The notes under the pieces were generated by a model. That model was not told the origin of the DNA. It did not search any database and saw nothing but the letters and a program-made list of their open reading frames with translations. From JAJPKK01 sp963802745 (GTDB lineage: Bacteria; Pseudomonadota; Alphaproteobacteria; Rhizobiales; Xanthobacteraceae): a stretch of 64,000 nt of DNA. Of this stretch, positions 45,853-55,229 are shown piece after piece; positions within the stretch are counted from its first letter, which is position 1, and each line of letters opens with the position of its first letter. Made by a program: the position numbers and the translations under genes. Location: assembly GCA_963802745.1 (NCBI GenBank), contig CAWDKL010000025.1, positions 1-64,000 on the forward strand. Reading direction: 5' to 3'.

Positions 45853-47910
45853 TTATTGTGCGCGCGCCGGCCCAATCTGCGGGGCACGCACCGGCTTCGC
45901 CATGCCGTAGAAAACGACCACGCCCTGGCCGCCGCAGCGGGTCGAAAGCGCTTCGCTCGGCGTGCCGATGCAGCTATCGATGTCCTGCCAGTTGTTGGTC
46001 ACCCAAACATTGCCCGCGGGATCGATGTCGATATCGACCTGCATCTGCAAGCCGCCGCCGACATAGCCGCCGGGCGGCGAAATCTGATCGCCGGTCTTGA
46101 ATCCGGGCGGGCAATTCTCGGTACGCACGCCGCATAGCTGCACGATCGGACTGCTCGGCATGGCAAAGTTGGAAATCCACACATTGTCATTCCCGTCCAC
46201 GGCGGCGGCCCACGGTCCGGGGAGCCCGCCGCCCTTAAACGGCGAACCCGGAAACTGGGTGCCGTCCGGCTTCAGCAGCGTGACGCTGCCCGCGCCGCCT
46301 TTCTGCTCGGACATGGTCTTCGTCAGGTAGTCGGACGCTGAGGCGACACCCTCCAGCTTCAGGCGTACGCCCATGTCGATCAGATGCCACATGCCCAACA
46401 GCCCGCTGCCGAACCGGTTGGTGACCCAGACGTTACCCTGGCTGTCGATGCCGAGGCCGCTGTTGAGCACGCCGGTCGTGAAGTTCTCGGCCTTGCTCGG
46501 GTCGGAGGCCGGAAAGCGCGTAACATGGTCGGTGCTATTGGCCACCCAAATTCGGTCCTGCTGGTCGATGCCGAGGTGAAACGGCGCCAAGAATGATTTG
46601 CACGGTTCCGCGCTGTCACCCTCGCAAACGATGCGGCCCCTGGCCAGGTCGCCGTTGGGGAAATGGACGAGTTGCCGCTTCTCGACACCCAAGACCCACA
46701 CATCCCCGCTCGGCGTGACGATCACGCCCTGCATGAGCCCAAGCCGGCCATTGAACGTGATGCCCTCCGGCGGCGTGAGCGGCTTGCCGTTCTTGTCGAA
46801 CACCACGATCGCCTTGCTGCCATAGGTGGTGAACCAAGCGTTGTCCTTGGCATCGACCGCGGCACCGAAAGTGCCGCCCTCCATTCCGCCGCCGGTGAAC
46901 CCGGTGACGGCCGGCGACAGCGGCTTGCCGTTGGGCGCGAACTTGGTCGCATGACCTTCCCACAGGCTGTCCTGCCCCTGCCAACCGACCGTGAAGTTGT
47001 CACCCACCCAGAGATTGCCTTCGCTGTCGAACATGGCCTTGCCGCCCGCCCGGTAGCCGCCACCATCGAACTTGAGCGGCAGCACCCAGGCGCTGGGGGC
47101 GTAATTGAGGTACGGCATAAACGGCACCGGGCGTAGGTTCCTGCCCGGCGGAACGGGATAGAACTGGTCAAGCAACGCGTACAGCTTATCCGGCTGGTAC
47201 CAAGGGTTGCGGGCGATGGACTGAGCGGCCGCCAGTGTGTCGGTGGGCACTTTGCCGTTTGGATCGGTGGCCGCGGCAAAGAGTTGGTTGCAGGCATCCG
47301 CCTTCACCCGCGTGGCACACCCCGCCAGCAGGTCCGCCAGGGTGGCGAAATTGGCCAGCGTCGGGGTTTGACCGCTGTTCAGCGGACCCTGGATGGCCTC
47401 GCCCCACCCGCCGGTCGCGAGATCGACAAAGTTGGGCACGTTGCCGGCGGCGATGCGCAGGCCGAGCGCGTGACCTTTAAGTTCCGTGCCTTGGAGAAAT
47501 TGCGCGCTGGTCCACACCGAGGCGACGGTCGTCATCTCGTTGATCGTGACCCGCTCGGGCGGCGCGCTGCCGACGACCGCCAGCAGGGCCAAGGCCTTAT
47601 TGTCGCCGGCGCTCCTGTTCACCGCAGCTTCGCCGCCTTCGGCGACCAGATAGAGAACGACATCCCGCCTGGGGTTCTCCTCCGCGCGCAGTTCGAACCG
47701 GCCTTCGCGGTTGGTTCGGGTTTGCGCCAAGCGCCGCGGCTCGCCGGCGGTGGCGGCCCATAAGGTCACCGTCGATCGTTCCACTGCGCCGCCGCCGGCA
47801 TCCACGCGACCCTCGATGCGGACCGCGGCCGAGGCCGCTCCGCAGGCTGAACCGAGCAGAGCACCGGTCAACAGCACCGCGGTGATGTGGGCTTTATCGA
47901 CGACAATCAT
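45853..47910 (-). CDS. Exported beta-propeller (NHL/SMP-30-like) protein
   Basis: 685 residues; the second ATG at 47910 is better spaced from GCGGAG than the one at 47916. A signal peptide with a possible lipobox (GALLGSACGAA) leads to a carboxypeptidase-regulatory-like beta-sandwich (residues about 30-110, IEGRVDAGGGAVERSTVTLW). A mixed middle part is followed by a C-terminal propeller built of blades with the pattern DxxGNxWVxN, e.g. FDSEGNLWVGDNF, IDSQGNVWVTNRF, DIDPAGNVWVTNNW. Vgb/streptogramin-lyase-like blades; binding or catalytic role unknown. Lies between two sulfatase genes. Confidence 0.8.
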   Translation of the reverse strand: MIVVDKAHITAVLLTGALLGSACGAASAAVRIEGRVDAGGGAVERSTVTLWAATAGEPRRLAQTRTNREGRFELRAEENPRRDVVLYLVAEGGEAAVNRSAGDNKALALLAVVGSAPPERVTINEMTTVASVWTSAQFLQGTELKGHALGLRIAAGNVPNFVDLATGGWGEAIQGPLNSGQTPTLANFATLADLLAGCATRVKADACNQLFAAATDPNGKVPTDTLAAAQSIARNPWYQPDKLYALLDQFYPVPPGRNLRPVPFMPYLNYAPSAWVLPLKFDGGGYRAGGKAMFDSEGNLWVGDNFTVGWQGQDSLWEGHATKFAPNGKPLSPAVTGFTGGGMEGGTFGAAVDAKDNAWFTTYGSKAIVVFDKNGKPLTPPEGITFNGRLGLMQGVIVTPSGDVWVLGVEKRQLVHFPNGDLARGRIVCEGDSAEPCKSFLAPFHLGIDQQDRIWVANSTDHVTRFPASDPSKAENFTTGVLNSGLGIDSQGNVWVTNRFGSGLLGMWHLIDMGVRLKLEGVASASDYLTKTMSEQKGGAGSVTLLKPDGTQFPGSPFKGGGLPGPWAAAVDGNDNVWISNFAMPSSPIVQLCGVRTENCPPGFKTGDQISPPGGYVGGGLQMQVDIDIDPAGNVWVTNNWQDIDSCIGTPSEALSTRCGGQGVVVFYGMAKPVRAPQIGPARAQ

Positions 47911-48445
47911 AAGCATACTCCGCGCTCGGGAACAACATGCGGGCTAACCTCGACACCCTAACGTAAGTCAACCCGGTCTTGAACATCCAGCCGCAGAATC
48001 GCTCATCGTCGCCGTAGTGCAAACCTCAAGCAGGTCGTGGGAGAACTCTACGCGGTCTCATATTACTGTCATGCTTTTGAGGCGCGTCGTTGCTAGGACG
48101 GAAGAAAAGCTTGGACATGCGCGATCAGCGCGGCGCTACGGCAAATCAAAGCGAGTTTCGCGCGGACTGCAAGAATTATTCAAAGAAAACCTGATTCGTA
48201 AGCGTTTCGTTATGTATTTAGCGGTTATGAGCCGATGAAATAACGATGATCTACCAAGAGTTGTTGGATGACAATGGTAAAGAGCGCCCTACCGCGCTGG
48301 CATTTTCAAGTTTAATCCGCCGGCTGTAGATTGGGGACAGCGCCGCGCGCCGCGCCTGGGAATCAATGTTGACTCAGATCAAACGCCGTTCACACTCCGG
48401 TGCTATCCGCCTGAGCGAAACCAGCCTCGGAATGGAGATGCTTCC
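47911..48445. other. Intergenic stretch, no supported gene
   Basis: 535 bases, A/T-richer than the flanks (for example ATTATTCAAAGAAAACCTGATTCG). A plus frame at 48017-48238 (73 residues, basic) has no recognisable domain. The region separates the divergent propeller and sulfatase genes and should contain both promoters. Confidence 0.4.
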
Positions 48446-50971
48446 ATGATGGAGCCACCCAAAGCACCGCCCTTTATTAGGGCGCGAGCATCTTTAGCCG
48501 CCGCTATGTTCGTCGCCCTGGGTATGGGCGCCGCGCAAGCCCAGGGCACCACCGGAGTACCGGGCTCCCCCAGCGCCACGACGACAATCCCCGGCACGCA
48601 GCTGCCGCCACCACCGCCGCCGTTCCGCGGCAGGATCGAACGCAATGCCGCGCAGTTGACGCCGTATTGGGCGCCGCGGGTGGTGCCGCCGCGCGGTGCG
48701 CCGAACGTGCTCCTGATCATGACGGACGACACCGGCTTCGGCGTCACCAGCACCTTCGGCGGCGTGATCCCGACGCCGACGCTCGACCGCATCGCCAATA
48801 ACGGCCTGCGCTACACCAACTTCAATTCGACGGCGCTGTGTTCGCCGACCCGCGCCGCGATCATCTCCGGACGCAACCACCATTCGATGGGTTTCGGTGT
48901 CGTCGCCGAGCAGTTAACCGGCTTTCCCGGCTACAACAGCATCATGACCCGGGACAAGGCGACGATCGGTAAAATCCTCAAGGACCATGGCTACTGGACG
49001 TCGTGGTTCGGCAAGGACCACAACACGCCAGAATTCCAGGCGAGCCAAGCGGGGCCGTTCGACCAATGGCCGGTCGGCATGGGCTTCGACTATTTCTACG
49101 GTTTCGTCGGCGGCGATGCCAACCAGTGGCAGCCGAACCTGTTTCGCAACACCACCCAGATTTACCCCTACGACAACAATCCGGGCTGGAACCTCATCAC
49201 CGCGATGGCCGACGATGCGATCGACTACATGAAGCGCATCACCGCGATCGATCCGGAGCAGCCGTTCTTCATCTACTACGTGCCGGGGGCGGTCCACGCG
49301 CCGCACCATCCGACGCCGGAGTGGATCAAGAAAATCAGCGACATGCACCTGTTCGACAAAGGCTGGAACGCGCTGCGCGACACCATCTTCGCCAACCAGA
49401 AGCGGCTCGGCGTGATCCCGCAGGACGCCAAGCTGACGCCGTGGCCGGACAACCTGCTCAAGCAGTGGGACACGCTCTCGGATGACGAGAAGAAACTGTT
49501 CATCCGCCAGGCCGACGTGTTCGCGGCCTACTTTGCCTATACGGACCACGAAATCGGGCGCGTGATCCAAGAGATCGAGGACATGGGCAAGCTCGACAAC
49601 ACGCTGATCATCTACATTGCGGGCGACAATGGCAACAGTGCCGAGGGCTCGCTGATCGGAACGCCCAACGAAGTGGCCTCGATTCAAGGCATCGATGTTC
49701 CGGTCCAGGACCAGCTGAAGTTCTACGATGCCTGGGGGTCCGACCAGACTTATCCGCACATGGCGGTGCCATGGACATGGGCGTTCGACACGCCGTTTTC
49801 CTGGACCAAGCAGATCGCGTCGCATTTCGGCGGCGTCCGCCAGGGGATGGCCATCTCGTGGCCGAAGGTGATCACGGACAAAGGCGGCATCCGCAACCAG
49901 TTTCACCATGTGATCGATATCGTGCCGACCATCCTCGAAGCGACCGGCATCCGTGCCCCTGAAGAGGTGGACGGCATCCGGCAAAAGCCGATCGAAGGCG
50001 TCAGCATGATGTACACATTCGACGCGCGGAACCGGAATGCGCCTTCGCGCCACCGCACACAATATTTCGAGATGATGGGCGACCATGCTATTTACCATGA
50101 CGGCTGGATCGCCAGCACCAAAGTGGAGCGGCCGCCTTGGAATGTTGCAGGCGCCGTGAGCCAAGATCCGGCCGCTTTCCCGTATGAGCTGTACGACCTT
50201 TCGAAGGATTGGACCCAGTCCGACGACCTAGCGGCCCGCAATCCGGGGAAACTCAGGGAATTGGAAGACCTGTTCTGGGAGGAGGCAAGGAAGTACCAGG
50301 TCCTGCCGCTCGATGCCACCGTTGCCACCCGGGTGGTCGCGCCGCGTCCGAGCCTCTCCGCCGGCCGCACCGAATTCACTTGGTCCGGCGAGATTACCGG
50401 CACGCCGAACGGCGATGCGCCGAGCATTCTCGATGCCTCGTACACGTTCAAGGCCGATGTGGACGTGCCTGAAGGTGGCGGCGACGGCATGATCGTGACC
50501 CAGGGGGGCCGGTTCGGCGGCTATGGGTTCTATGTGCTCAAAGGCAAGCCCGTGTTCTTGTACAACTTCGTCGACCTGGAGCGGTTTCGCTGGGAAGCGC
50601 CGGACGTTCTCACGGCGGGCAAGCACACGCTGGAGTTCGATTTCAAGTATGACGGGTTGGGATTGGGCACCCTCGCCTTCAACAATGTGAGCGGCATCGG
50701 CCGCGGCGGCACCGGCGTTCTCAAGGTTGACGGTCAAGAGGTGGCGCGCCGCACCATCCCGCACACGATACCGCTGATCATGCAATGGGACGAGAACTTC
50801 GACATCGGCGCCGACACCGGCACACCGGTGGACGACCGCGACTACCACGTGCCGTTCCGCTTCACCGGCAAACTGGATAAGCTCACGCTGAAGATCGAGC
50901 GGCCGACGCTCAGCCCCGAGGATGTCCGGCAATTGCGGGAAGCCGACGCCAAGGCGCGCGACGCGAAGTAA
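48446..50971 (+). CDS. Large sulfatase (AtsA-like arylsulfatase), exported
   Basis: 841 residues. Signal peptide to about residue 33, then a Pro-rich linker (TQLPPPPPPF). NVLLIMTDDTGF gives the metal Asp94/Asp95. The formylglycine motif is CSPTR with Cys132, the standard form. NHHSMGFG follows, and IIYIAGDNGNSAEG is the later metal loop. Residues beyond about 620 form an additional beta-rich C-terminal domain (GGDGMIVTQGGRFGGYGFYV), giving the roughly 780-residue class seen in Pseudomonas and mycobacterial AtsA/AtsD. Substrate unknown. Confidence 0.92.
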   Translation: MMEPPKAPPFIRARASLAAAMFVALGMGAAQAQGTTGVPGSPSATTTIPGTQLPPPPPPFRGRIERNAAQLTPYWAPRVVPPRGAPNVLLIMTDDTGFGVTSTFGGVIPTPTLDRIANNGLRYTNFNSTALCSPTRAAIISGRNHHSMGFGVVAEQLTGFPGYNSIMTRDKATIGKILKDHGYWTSWFGKDHNTPEFQASQAGPFDQWPVGMGFDYFYGFVGGDANQWQPNLFRNTTQIYPYDNNPGWNLITAMADDAIDYMKRITAIDPEQPFFIYYVPGAVHAPHHPTPEWIKKISDMHLFDKGWNALRDTIFANQKRLGVIPQDAKLTPWPDNLLKQWDTLSDDEKKLFIRQADVFAAYFAYTDHEIGRVIQEIEDMGKLDNTLIIYIAGDNGNSAEGSLIGTPNEVASIQGIDVPVQDQLKFYDAWGSDQTYPHMAVPWTWAFDTPFSWTKQIASHFGGVRQGMAISWPKVITDKGGIRNQFHHVIDIVPTILEATGIRAPEEVDGIRQKPIEGVSMMYTFDARNRNAPSRHRTQYFEMMGDHAIYHDGWIASTKVERPPWNVAGAVSQDPAAFPYELYDLSKDWTQSDDLAARNPGKLRELEDLFWEEARKYQVLPLDATVATRVVAPRPSLSAGRTEFTWSGEITGTPNGDAPSILDASYTFKADVDVPEGGGDGMIVTQGGRFGGYGFYVLKGKPVFLYNFVDLERFRWEAPDVLTAGKHTLEFDFKYDGLGLGTLAFNNVSGIGRGGTGVLKVDGQEVARRTIPHTIPLIMQWDENFDIGADTGTPVDDRDYHVPFRFTGKLDKLTLKIERPTLSPEDVRQLREADAKARDAK

Positions 50972-50991
50972 GGGCGAGTAATGAATGCATC

Positions 50992-51025
50992 ATCGGGAGA
51001 GTTTTGATATCCTCCCGATCTCTTT
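50992..51025 (+). terminator. Possible terminator after the large sulfatase
   Basis: ATCGGGAG and CTCCCGAT form an 8-base perfect stem around a 12-base loop, followed by CTCTTT, 20 bases after the stop. The T-tract is weak, so the call is tentative. Confidence 0.45.
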
Positions 51026-51114
51026 GCGCAAGCCGGCCCCATGAGACCCGGCCCCATGAGACCGAAAAGCCGAAAAGATAGAAAGATGCAACCGAGGTGG
51101 GATCGAGTGAACCC

Positions 51115-51543
51115 ATGGAGGATTTGTTTGCCCGGGATTGGCAGGATCTCATCGGCCGCGTGGATGGACCGCTCGCCTTTCGGCTAGTGCTTCAGCCCCT
51201 TGTCGCGGCCATATTGGCTATTCGTGCCGGGCTGCGGTCGGCGCGCCAAGGTGATGTTCCCTACAACTGGGCGCTTTTGACGGGTGTCGGCCGCAGACGG
51301 GAACTGTTGTCGGAAGGTTGGAGGGACCTCGGCAGGCTGTTCATCCTGGCGATCATCATCGATGTTATCTATCAAATCACCGTATTCCGCTGGTTTTATC
51401 CAATCCAATCGCTGATCATCGCCTTGATCGTGTCGGTGCCGTCTTATCTCGCGTTTCGCGGACCGACCACCAGATTGGCGCGGTACTGGAGTCGGCGACG
51501 AACGCAACCAGTGATAGGTGCCGGCCCGCCACGCCAGGAATGA
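51115..51543 (+). CDS. Small membrane protein
   Basis: 142 residues from the ATG at 51115 (MEDLFARDWQDLIGRVDGPL). Two to three helices: PLAFRLVLQPLVAAILAIRA, LFILAIIIDVIYQITVF and IQSLIIALIVSVPSYLAF, and a basic C-terminus. No named family recognised; similar proteins are often annotated only as integral membrane proteins. Confidence 0.6.
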   Translation: MEDLFARDWQDLIGRVDGPLAFRLVLQPLVAAILAIRAGLRSARQGDVPYNWALLTGVGRRRELLSEGWRDLGRLFILAIIIDVIYQITVFRWFYPIQSLIIALIVSVPSYLAFRGPTTRLARYWSRRRTQPVIGAGPPRQE

Positions 51544-51591
51544 CCATGACAGCAACATCAAGTGGTTGGAGATAAGCCGTTGGATAATGCA

Positions 51592-51849
51592 ATGACCATG
51601 CGCAGTATTTTGATCTGCTCGGCACTGATTGGAACGCCGTATTTATGCAGCGCCCAAACGCCCGCCACCGATGTGGCTGCTCAAATTCGCAGTCAAGGCT
51701 ATGTGTGCCATCCGCCGATCACCGCTATGCGGGATGTTAAGCGGTCCAAACCGGACCTGGCGGTCTGGGTGCTAAAATGCCGAAACGCAACCTATCGCGT
51801 GCGGCTCATTCCCGACATGGGCGCCCACGTTACGAAGCTGAAAACATAA
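51592..51849 (+). CDS. Small secreted protein
   Basis: 85 residues from the ATG at 51592. The signal peptide ends near residue 21 (TPYLCSAQ). The mature part is short and has two Cys (GYVCHPP and LKCRNATY), likely a disulphide pair, in a compact beta-rich domain. Function unknown. Confidence 0.55.
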   Translation: MTMRSILICSALIGTPYLCSAQTPATDVAAQIRSQGYVCHPPITAMRDVKRSKPDLAVWVLKCRNATYRVRLIPDMGAHVTKLKT

Positions 51850-51952
51850 TTGCACGAATCCGCTCAAGGAGCGAAACTGGATTCAGACATTGGCGGGGCG
51901 GGGCCATAATGCGATCCCGCGCCTCGATAGTCCGCCGGTAGTAATTCCGATG

Positions 51953-52038
51953 CCGCCCCCGGGTTTCCGGCGGGGGCTGCGGGGGAGCCGCCGCGTAGCC
52001 CGGGTTGGAGGCGCGCAGCGCCGCAAACCCGGGGGCGG
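51953..52038. repeat. 86-base palindromic element (CCGCCCCCGGGTTT...AAACCCGGGGGCGG)
   Basis: Left arm CCGCCCCCGGGTTTCCGG (51953-51970) pairs at 17 of 18 positions with CCGCAAACCCGGGGGCGG (52021-52038). Between them CGTAGCCCGGGTTGGAGGCG and GCGCAGCGCC form a second foldback, the layout of the common CCCGGxTT...GCGCAGCGC repeats of this bacterial order. Lies between convergent genes. Confidence 0.7.
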
Positions 52039-52099
52039 GTTAAATGAACGGATTGTATTCAGTCTAAACACGCAGTTTCAATGCTGCGGGGCTCCCCGA

Positions 52100-52942
52100 T
52101 TATTTTTGGGTCTGCTTGAAATAGCGCAGATCCGGGGGCGGCTGATCCTTTTTGGACGGCATCAAAAGACCATCGGCGCTGAGCATATAGTCGTCCTTGC
52201 CGATCACGACGTGATTATTTTCGCTGCAATTTTCCTCGGTCCAGCGCGGCCGCGGATTGGCCACGCGGCGATAGGTCTTCATCACCGTCCACGGCCGCGT
52301 CAGCGCATGGTCCAACACCGTGACTTCATCATGGGCCACATTCGGATCGGTCTTGTCGATGAAGATACGCTCCTTGATGACGGTCTGGCCGTCCGCATGC
52401 AGCAGCAGGCCGCTGCCGTCGAAGGCGCGCGGTCCCTTGAACGGCCCGCGCGTCTCGACTTCGAGCACGTCGTAACGGCCGTCGCCGTCGGTATCGATCC
52501 AGTGGCCGATCGAGTAGCCCAGGAACGTCGGGTCGAGGTCGTCCGGCCAGGGGCGCCCGTCGGTAAAGATGCGCCGGTCGTCGTCGATATGGCGGATCAG
52601 GATGTGCGTGGTATTCGGCGTCACCACGAACTCCATCTCGCCATACCCATTGGTCACCCGCGGCATGCCGGGCGAGATGCAGGTATAGGTCGAGGAGGTC
52701 CCCTGGCCGCCCTGGGCCTGGTCGCGGAGGTTGGCCTCGAAGATCGCCTGGTACTCGGCGGTCAGTGGGGCCTCCTGGCCGCGGCCGGCCGGCTTGCTCA
52801 TGTCGAACCGTCCCGGTCCGCCGACCGGGCGCCATTGGCCGGTGAGATCGGGATATTTGCTGTCGTCCCATGCCTGGGCATTCCCGACCATGATACTCAG
52901 TGCCACGAGCGCCGTTGCACCGAGTGCGTAACCGATTCGCAT
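52100..52942 (-). CDS. Secreted protein of unknown function (distant paralog 3)
   Basis: 280 residues; signal peptide ends near residue 24 (MVGNAQAWDD). The start of the mature part, YPDLTGQWRPVGGPGR, mirrors the DLxGxW opening of the two exported proteins at 28.7-30.9 kb. GYSIGHWIDTDGDGRYDVLE occupies the place of their GHWEGDTLVV block, here rearranged into an EF-hand-like Asp-rich loop (DTDGDGRYD). The later part ENCSENNHVV and the acidic/polar tail are also similar in position. Function unknown. Confidence 0.65.
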   Translation of the reverse strand: MRIGYALGATALVALSIMVGNAQAWDDSKYPDLTGQWRPVGGPGRFDMSKPAGRGQEAPLTAEYQAIFEANLRDQAQGGQGTSSTYTCISPGMPRVTNGYGEMEFVVTPNTTHILIRHIDDDRRIFTDGRPWPDDLDPTFLGYSIGHWIDTDGDGRYDVLEVETRGPFKGPRAFDGSGLLLHADGQTVIKERIFIDKTDPNVAHDEVTVLDHALTRPWTVMKTYRRVANPRPRWTEENCSENNHVVIGKDDYMLSADGLLMPSKKDQPPPDLRYFKQTQK

Positions 52943-53102
52943 GCTGTCCTCCCTGTGATCGTTGTCCGGGCGCGCGGCCCGCGTGACCGCCCCGTCTGAT
53001 TATTGATCATCGGTAAAGTGGCGCGCAGATTGTGTCCAACCTCACTTCAGTGCAACGTCGGCTCAAGGAATTCTGAACGGGCTGGGGTGGAGATTTTGTA
53101 GC

Positions 53103-53633
53103 ATGGCGAAGCTCGTCTTTGGAATGAACCAGTCCCTGGATGGTTATGTCGACCACCTTGAATTAAGGCCAAGCCCTGCGCTCTTTCGCCACTTCATTGA
53201 GCAAGTGCGCGACTTGACGGGCAGTGTGTACGGGCGCCGCATGTACGAGGTCATGCGTTATTGGGACGAAGACCGTTCGGAGTGGGACGCGGAGGAACAC
53301 GACTTCGCGGCGGCGTGGCGGAGCCAACCGAAGTGGGTCGTGTCGCGCTCGTTGAAGTCGGTCGGGCCTAACGCCACACTTGTCGAGGATGACATCGAGG
53401 CGGTAATAAGTGGGCTGAAGGCTCAGCTCGTTGGAGAGATTGACGTTGCCGGACCGGACTTGGCAGGAAGCCTAACCGAACTTGGTCTTATTGATGAGTA
53501 TCGACTCTACCTCCACCCCGTCGTACTCGGTCGCGGCAAACCGTTCTTCGCCGCTCCCCGGCCGCCGCTCCGCCTTGTGACCAGCGATCTGATTGGCGAA
53601 GACGTGATCAGGCTGACGTACGTTCCTGCTTGA
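53103..53633 (+). CDS. Dihydrofolate-reductase-like protein (RibD C-terminal domain)
   Basis: 176 residues. MAKLVFGMNQSLDGYVDHLE is the usual opening of YwjB/YyaP-type RibD-C proteins. GSVYGRRMYEVMRYWDE, KWVVSRSLKSVGPNATLVED and DVAGPDLAGSLTELGLIDEY match the nucleotide-binding core. These are NADPH-dependent reductase relatives with unproven substrates. Confidence 0.88.
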   Translation: MAKLVFGMNQSLDGYVDHLELRPSPALFRHFIEQVRDLTGSVYGRRMYEVMRYWDEDRSEWDAEEHDFAAAWRSQPKWVVSRSLKSVGPNATLVEDDIEAVISGLKAQLVGEIDVAGPDLAGSLTELGLIDEYRLYLHPVVLGRGKPFFAAPRPPLRLVTSDLIGEDVIRLTYVPA

Positions 53634-53769
53634 TTGCGCGACGTGTTCGACGGACTGCGCGGACGCATCAGGTCCCCTTTAGTCGAAAACTGACCAGCAG
53701 TTCGTGACCATCCAACTATTTTGATCGGGCTTGGTTGAGCGCTGTGCCGATCTCTCCGGCTTCGAAGGG

Positions 53770-54045
53770 TCACGGCGTCCAATCTTTGATGAGGTCATCA
53801 AGATGGCGATGGCGGGGATCCATCTCGGAACCACGCACGGCTTCGATCAGCTCGTCGGGTAACGCACCGGCAGCGAAAACCTGACGGTCGCGCCGCTTGA
53901 GCCGCCGATATTCCTCCACCAAGATCATCACCGTCAGGTCGCAGCCGTCGCGGGTAACGATAACGGGCTGATACAGGGCCACGTCCTGGTAATGCCCGAC
54001 CTCCCTGCCCAATTCAGCCGAGGAAATCCTGATCGTATCCGTCAT
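53770..54045 (-). CDS. Phd/YefM-type antitoxin, orphan
   Basis: 91 residues from the ATG at 54045 (MTDTIRISSAELGREVGHYQ). The Phd fold is visible: SSAELGREVGHYQDVALYQP followed by VIVTRDGCDLTVMILVEEYR. The C-terminal toxin-binding tail is GSEMDPRHRHLDDLIKDWTP. No toxin gene follows in the 130 bases before the convergent reductase gene. It sits directly next to the displaced pdhC fragment at the left border of the RADAR insertion. Confidence 0.75.
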   Translation of the reverse strand: MTDTIRISSAELGREVGHYQDVALYQPVIVTRDGCDLTVMILVEEYRRLKRRDRQVFAAGALPDELIEAVRGSEMDPRHRHLDDLIKDWTP

Positions 54046-54196
54046 GATTGCTCTCCGTGCAATCAATATATGTCAAATTCCGCTAAACTTCCACGTGAGG
54101 CACCACGCCATCCCACGCCATCGTCACGGTCCAGCGCACCGCGAACGGCCTATGATTGACGCCCTCGACACACCCGGCAGTGAGCGCCGCCGATGC

Positions 54197-55098
54197 TCAC
54201 GCCAGCATGGCCATCGGGCTTTCGATATAGAGTTTGAACGCGCCGATGAGTTCGGCACCGACTGCGCCATCTACGGCGCGGTGGTCGCAGGACAGCGTCA
54301 CGTTCATCTGGGTGGCGATCGCCAGTTGGCCATTGCGCACGACGGCGCGCTGCTCCCCGGCCCCGACCGCCAAAATGGTCAACTGCGGCGGGTTGATGAC
54401 GGCGGTAAACTCCTCGATGCCGTACATGCCGAGATTGGAAATCGCCGATGCACCGCCCTGATACTCCTCCGGCCGGAGTTTGCGGGCGCGCCCGCGGGTG
54501 GCAAAATCCTTCATCTCGCGGGAGATCGCGGTGATCGACTTGTTCTCGGCGCTGCGCACGATCGGTGTGATCAGCCCGCCGGGCATCGCCACCGCGACAC
54601 CGATATCGGCGTGCTTGTGCCGGAGCATGGCGGCTTCGGTCCAGGTGACGTTGGCCTCAGGGATTTTGATCAAGGCCATCCCCAGCGCCTTGATGACGAA
54701 ATCGTTGACCGACACTTTCCAGGCCGGCTTGCCGTCCGCACCTGTCGGGGCGGCGGCGTTGATCTCCTCGCGGGCGGCGAGCAGCTTGTCGATGGTGCAC
54801 GAGACGGTCAGATAGTAATGCGGGATCGCCTGCTTCGCCAGTGTCAGGCGCTGGGCGATGATTTTTCGCATATTGTCGTGCGGCACGAGGTCGTAGGTGC
54901 CGGGCTTGAACAGGTCGAGCGTCGCTTTGTCGGAGAGCGCCGGTGCGGGGGCGATGCCCGGCGCTGCCGTTGCGGGTGCCGGCACCGGGCCGGCCGGCGC
55001 ACGTAGCGCAGCGCCGCCCGCTTTTGCCGCCTCCACATCGCGGGCGATGATGCGCCCGTGGGGGCCGGGTACCGGAGATGCGGCCGATATCGATAGCT
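54197..55098 (-). pseudogene. pdhC: Detached 3' fragment of pdhC (pyruvate dehydrogenase E2), left copy
   Basis: Codes for the C-terminal part of dihydrolipoamide acetyltransferase without lipoyl domain or start: a short piece of the subunit-binding region, then the Pro/Ala linker and the catalytic domain (FKPGTYDLVPHDNMRKIIAQ), including the active-site DHRAVDG. It ends in AFKLYIESPMAMLA. It matches the intact-side copy at 61509-62425 at about 97% by eye, most differences being silent, but the last 30 codons differ more. The similarity fades at about 55060-55098, where the RADAR cassette begins. Interpreted as the original 3' end of pdhC cut off by the insertion. Confidence 0.85.
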
Positions 55099-55229
55099 AG
55101 CCGCCGCCAACATTTTTTACCAGCACCTCTTGCACCCTCGCTCCCATTCATGCTAATGGTACCGCAGCATTCAAAGAACCGCACAGTGGCATCTTACTAC
55201 TTAAAGTTAATCACCGAGGAGACCCATTC

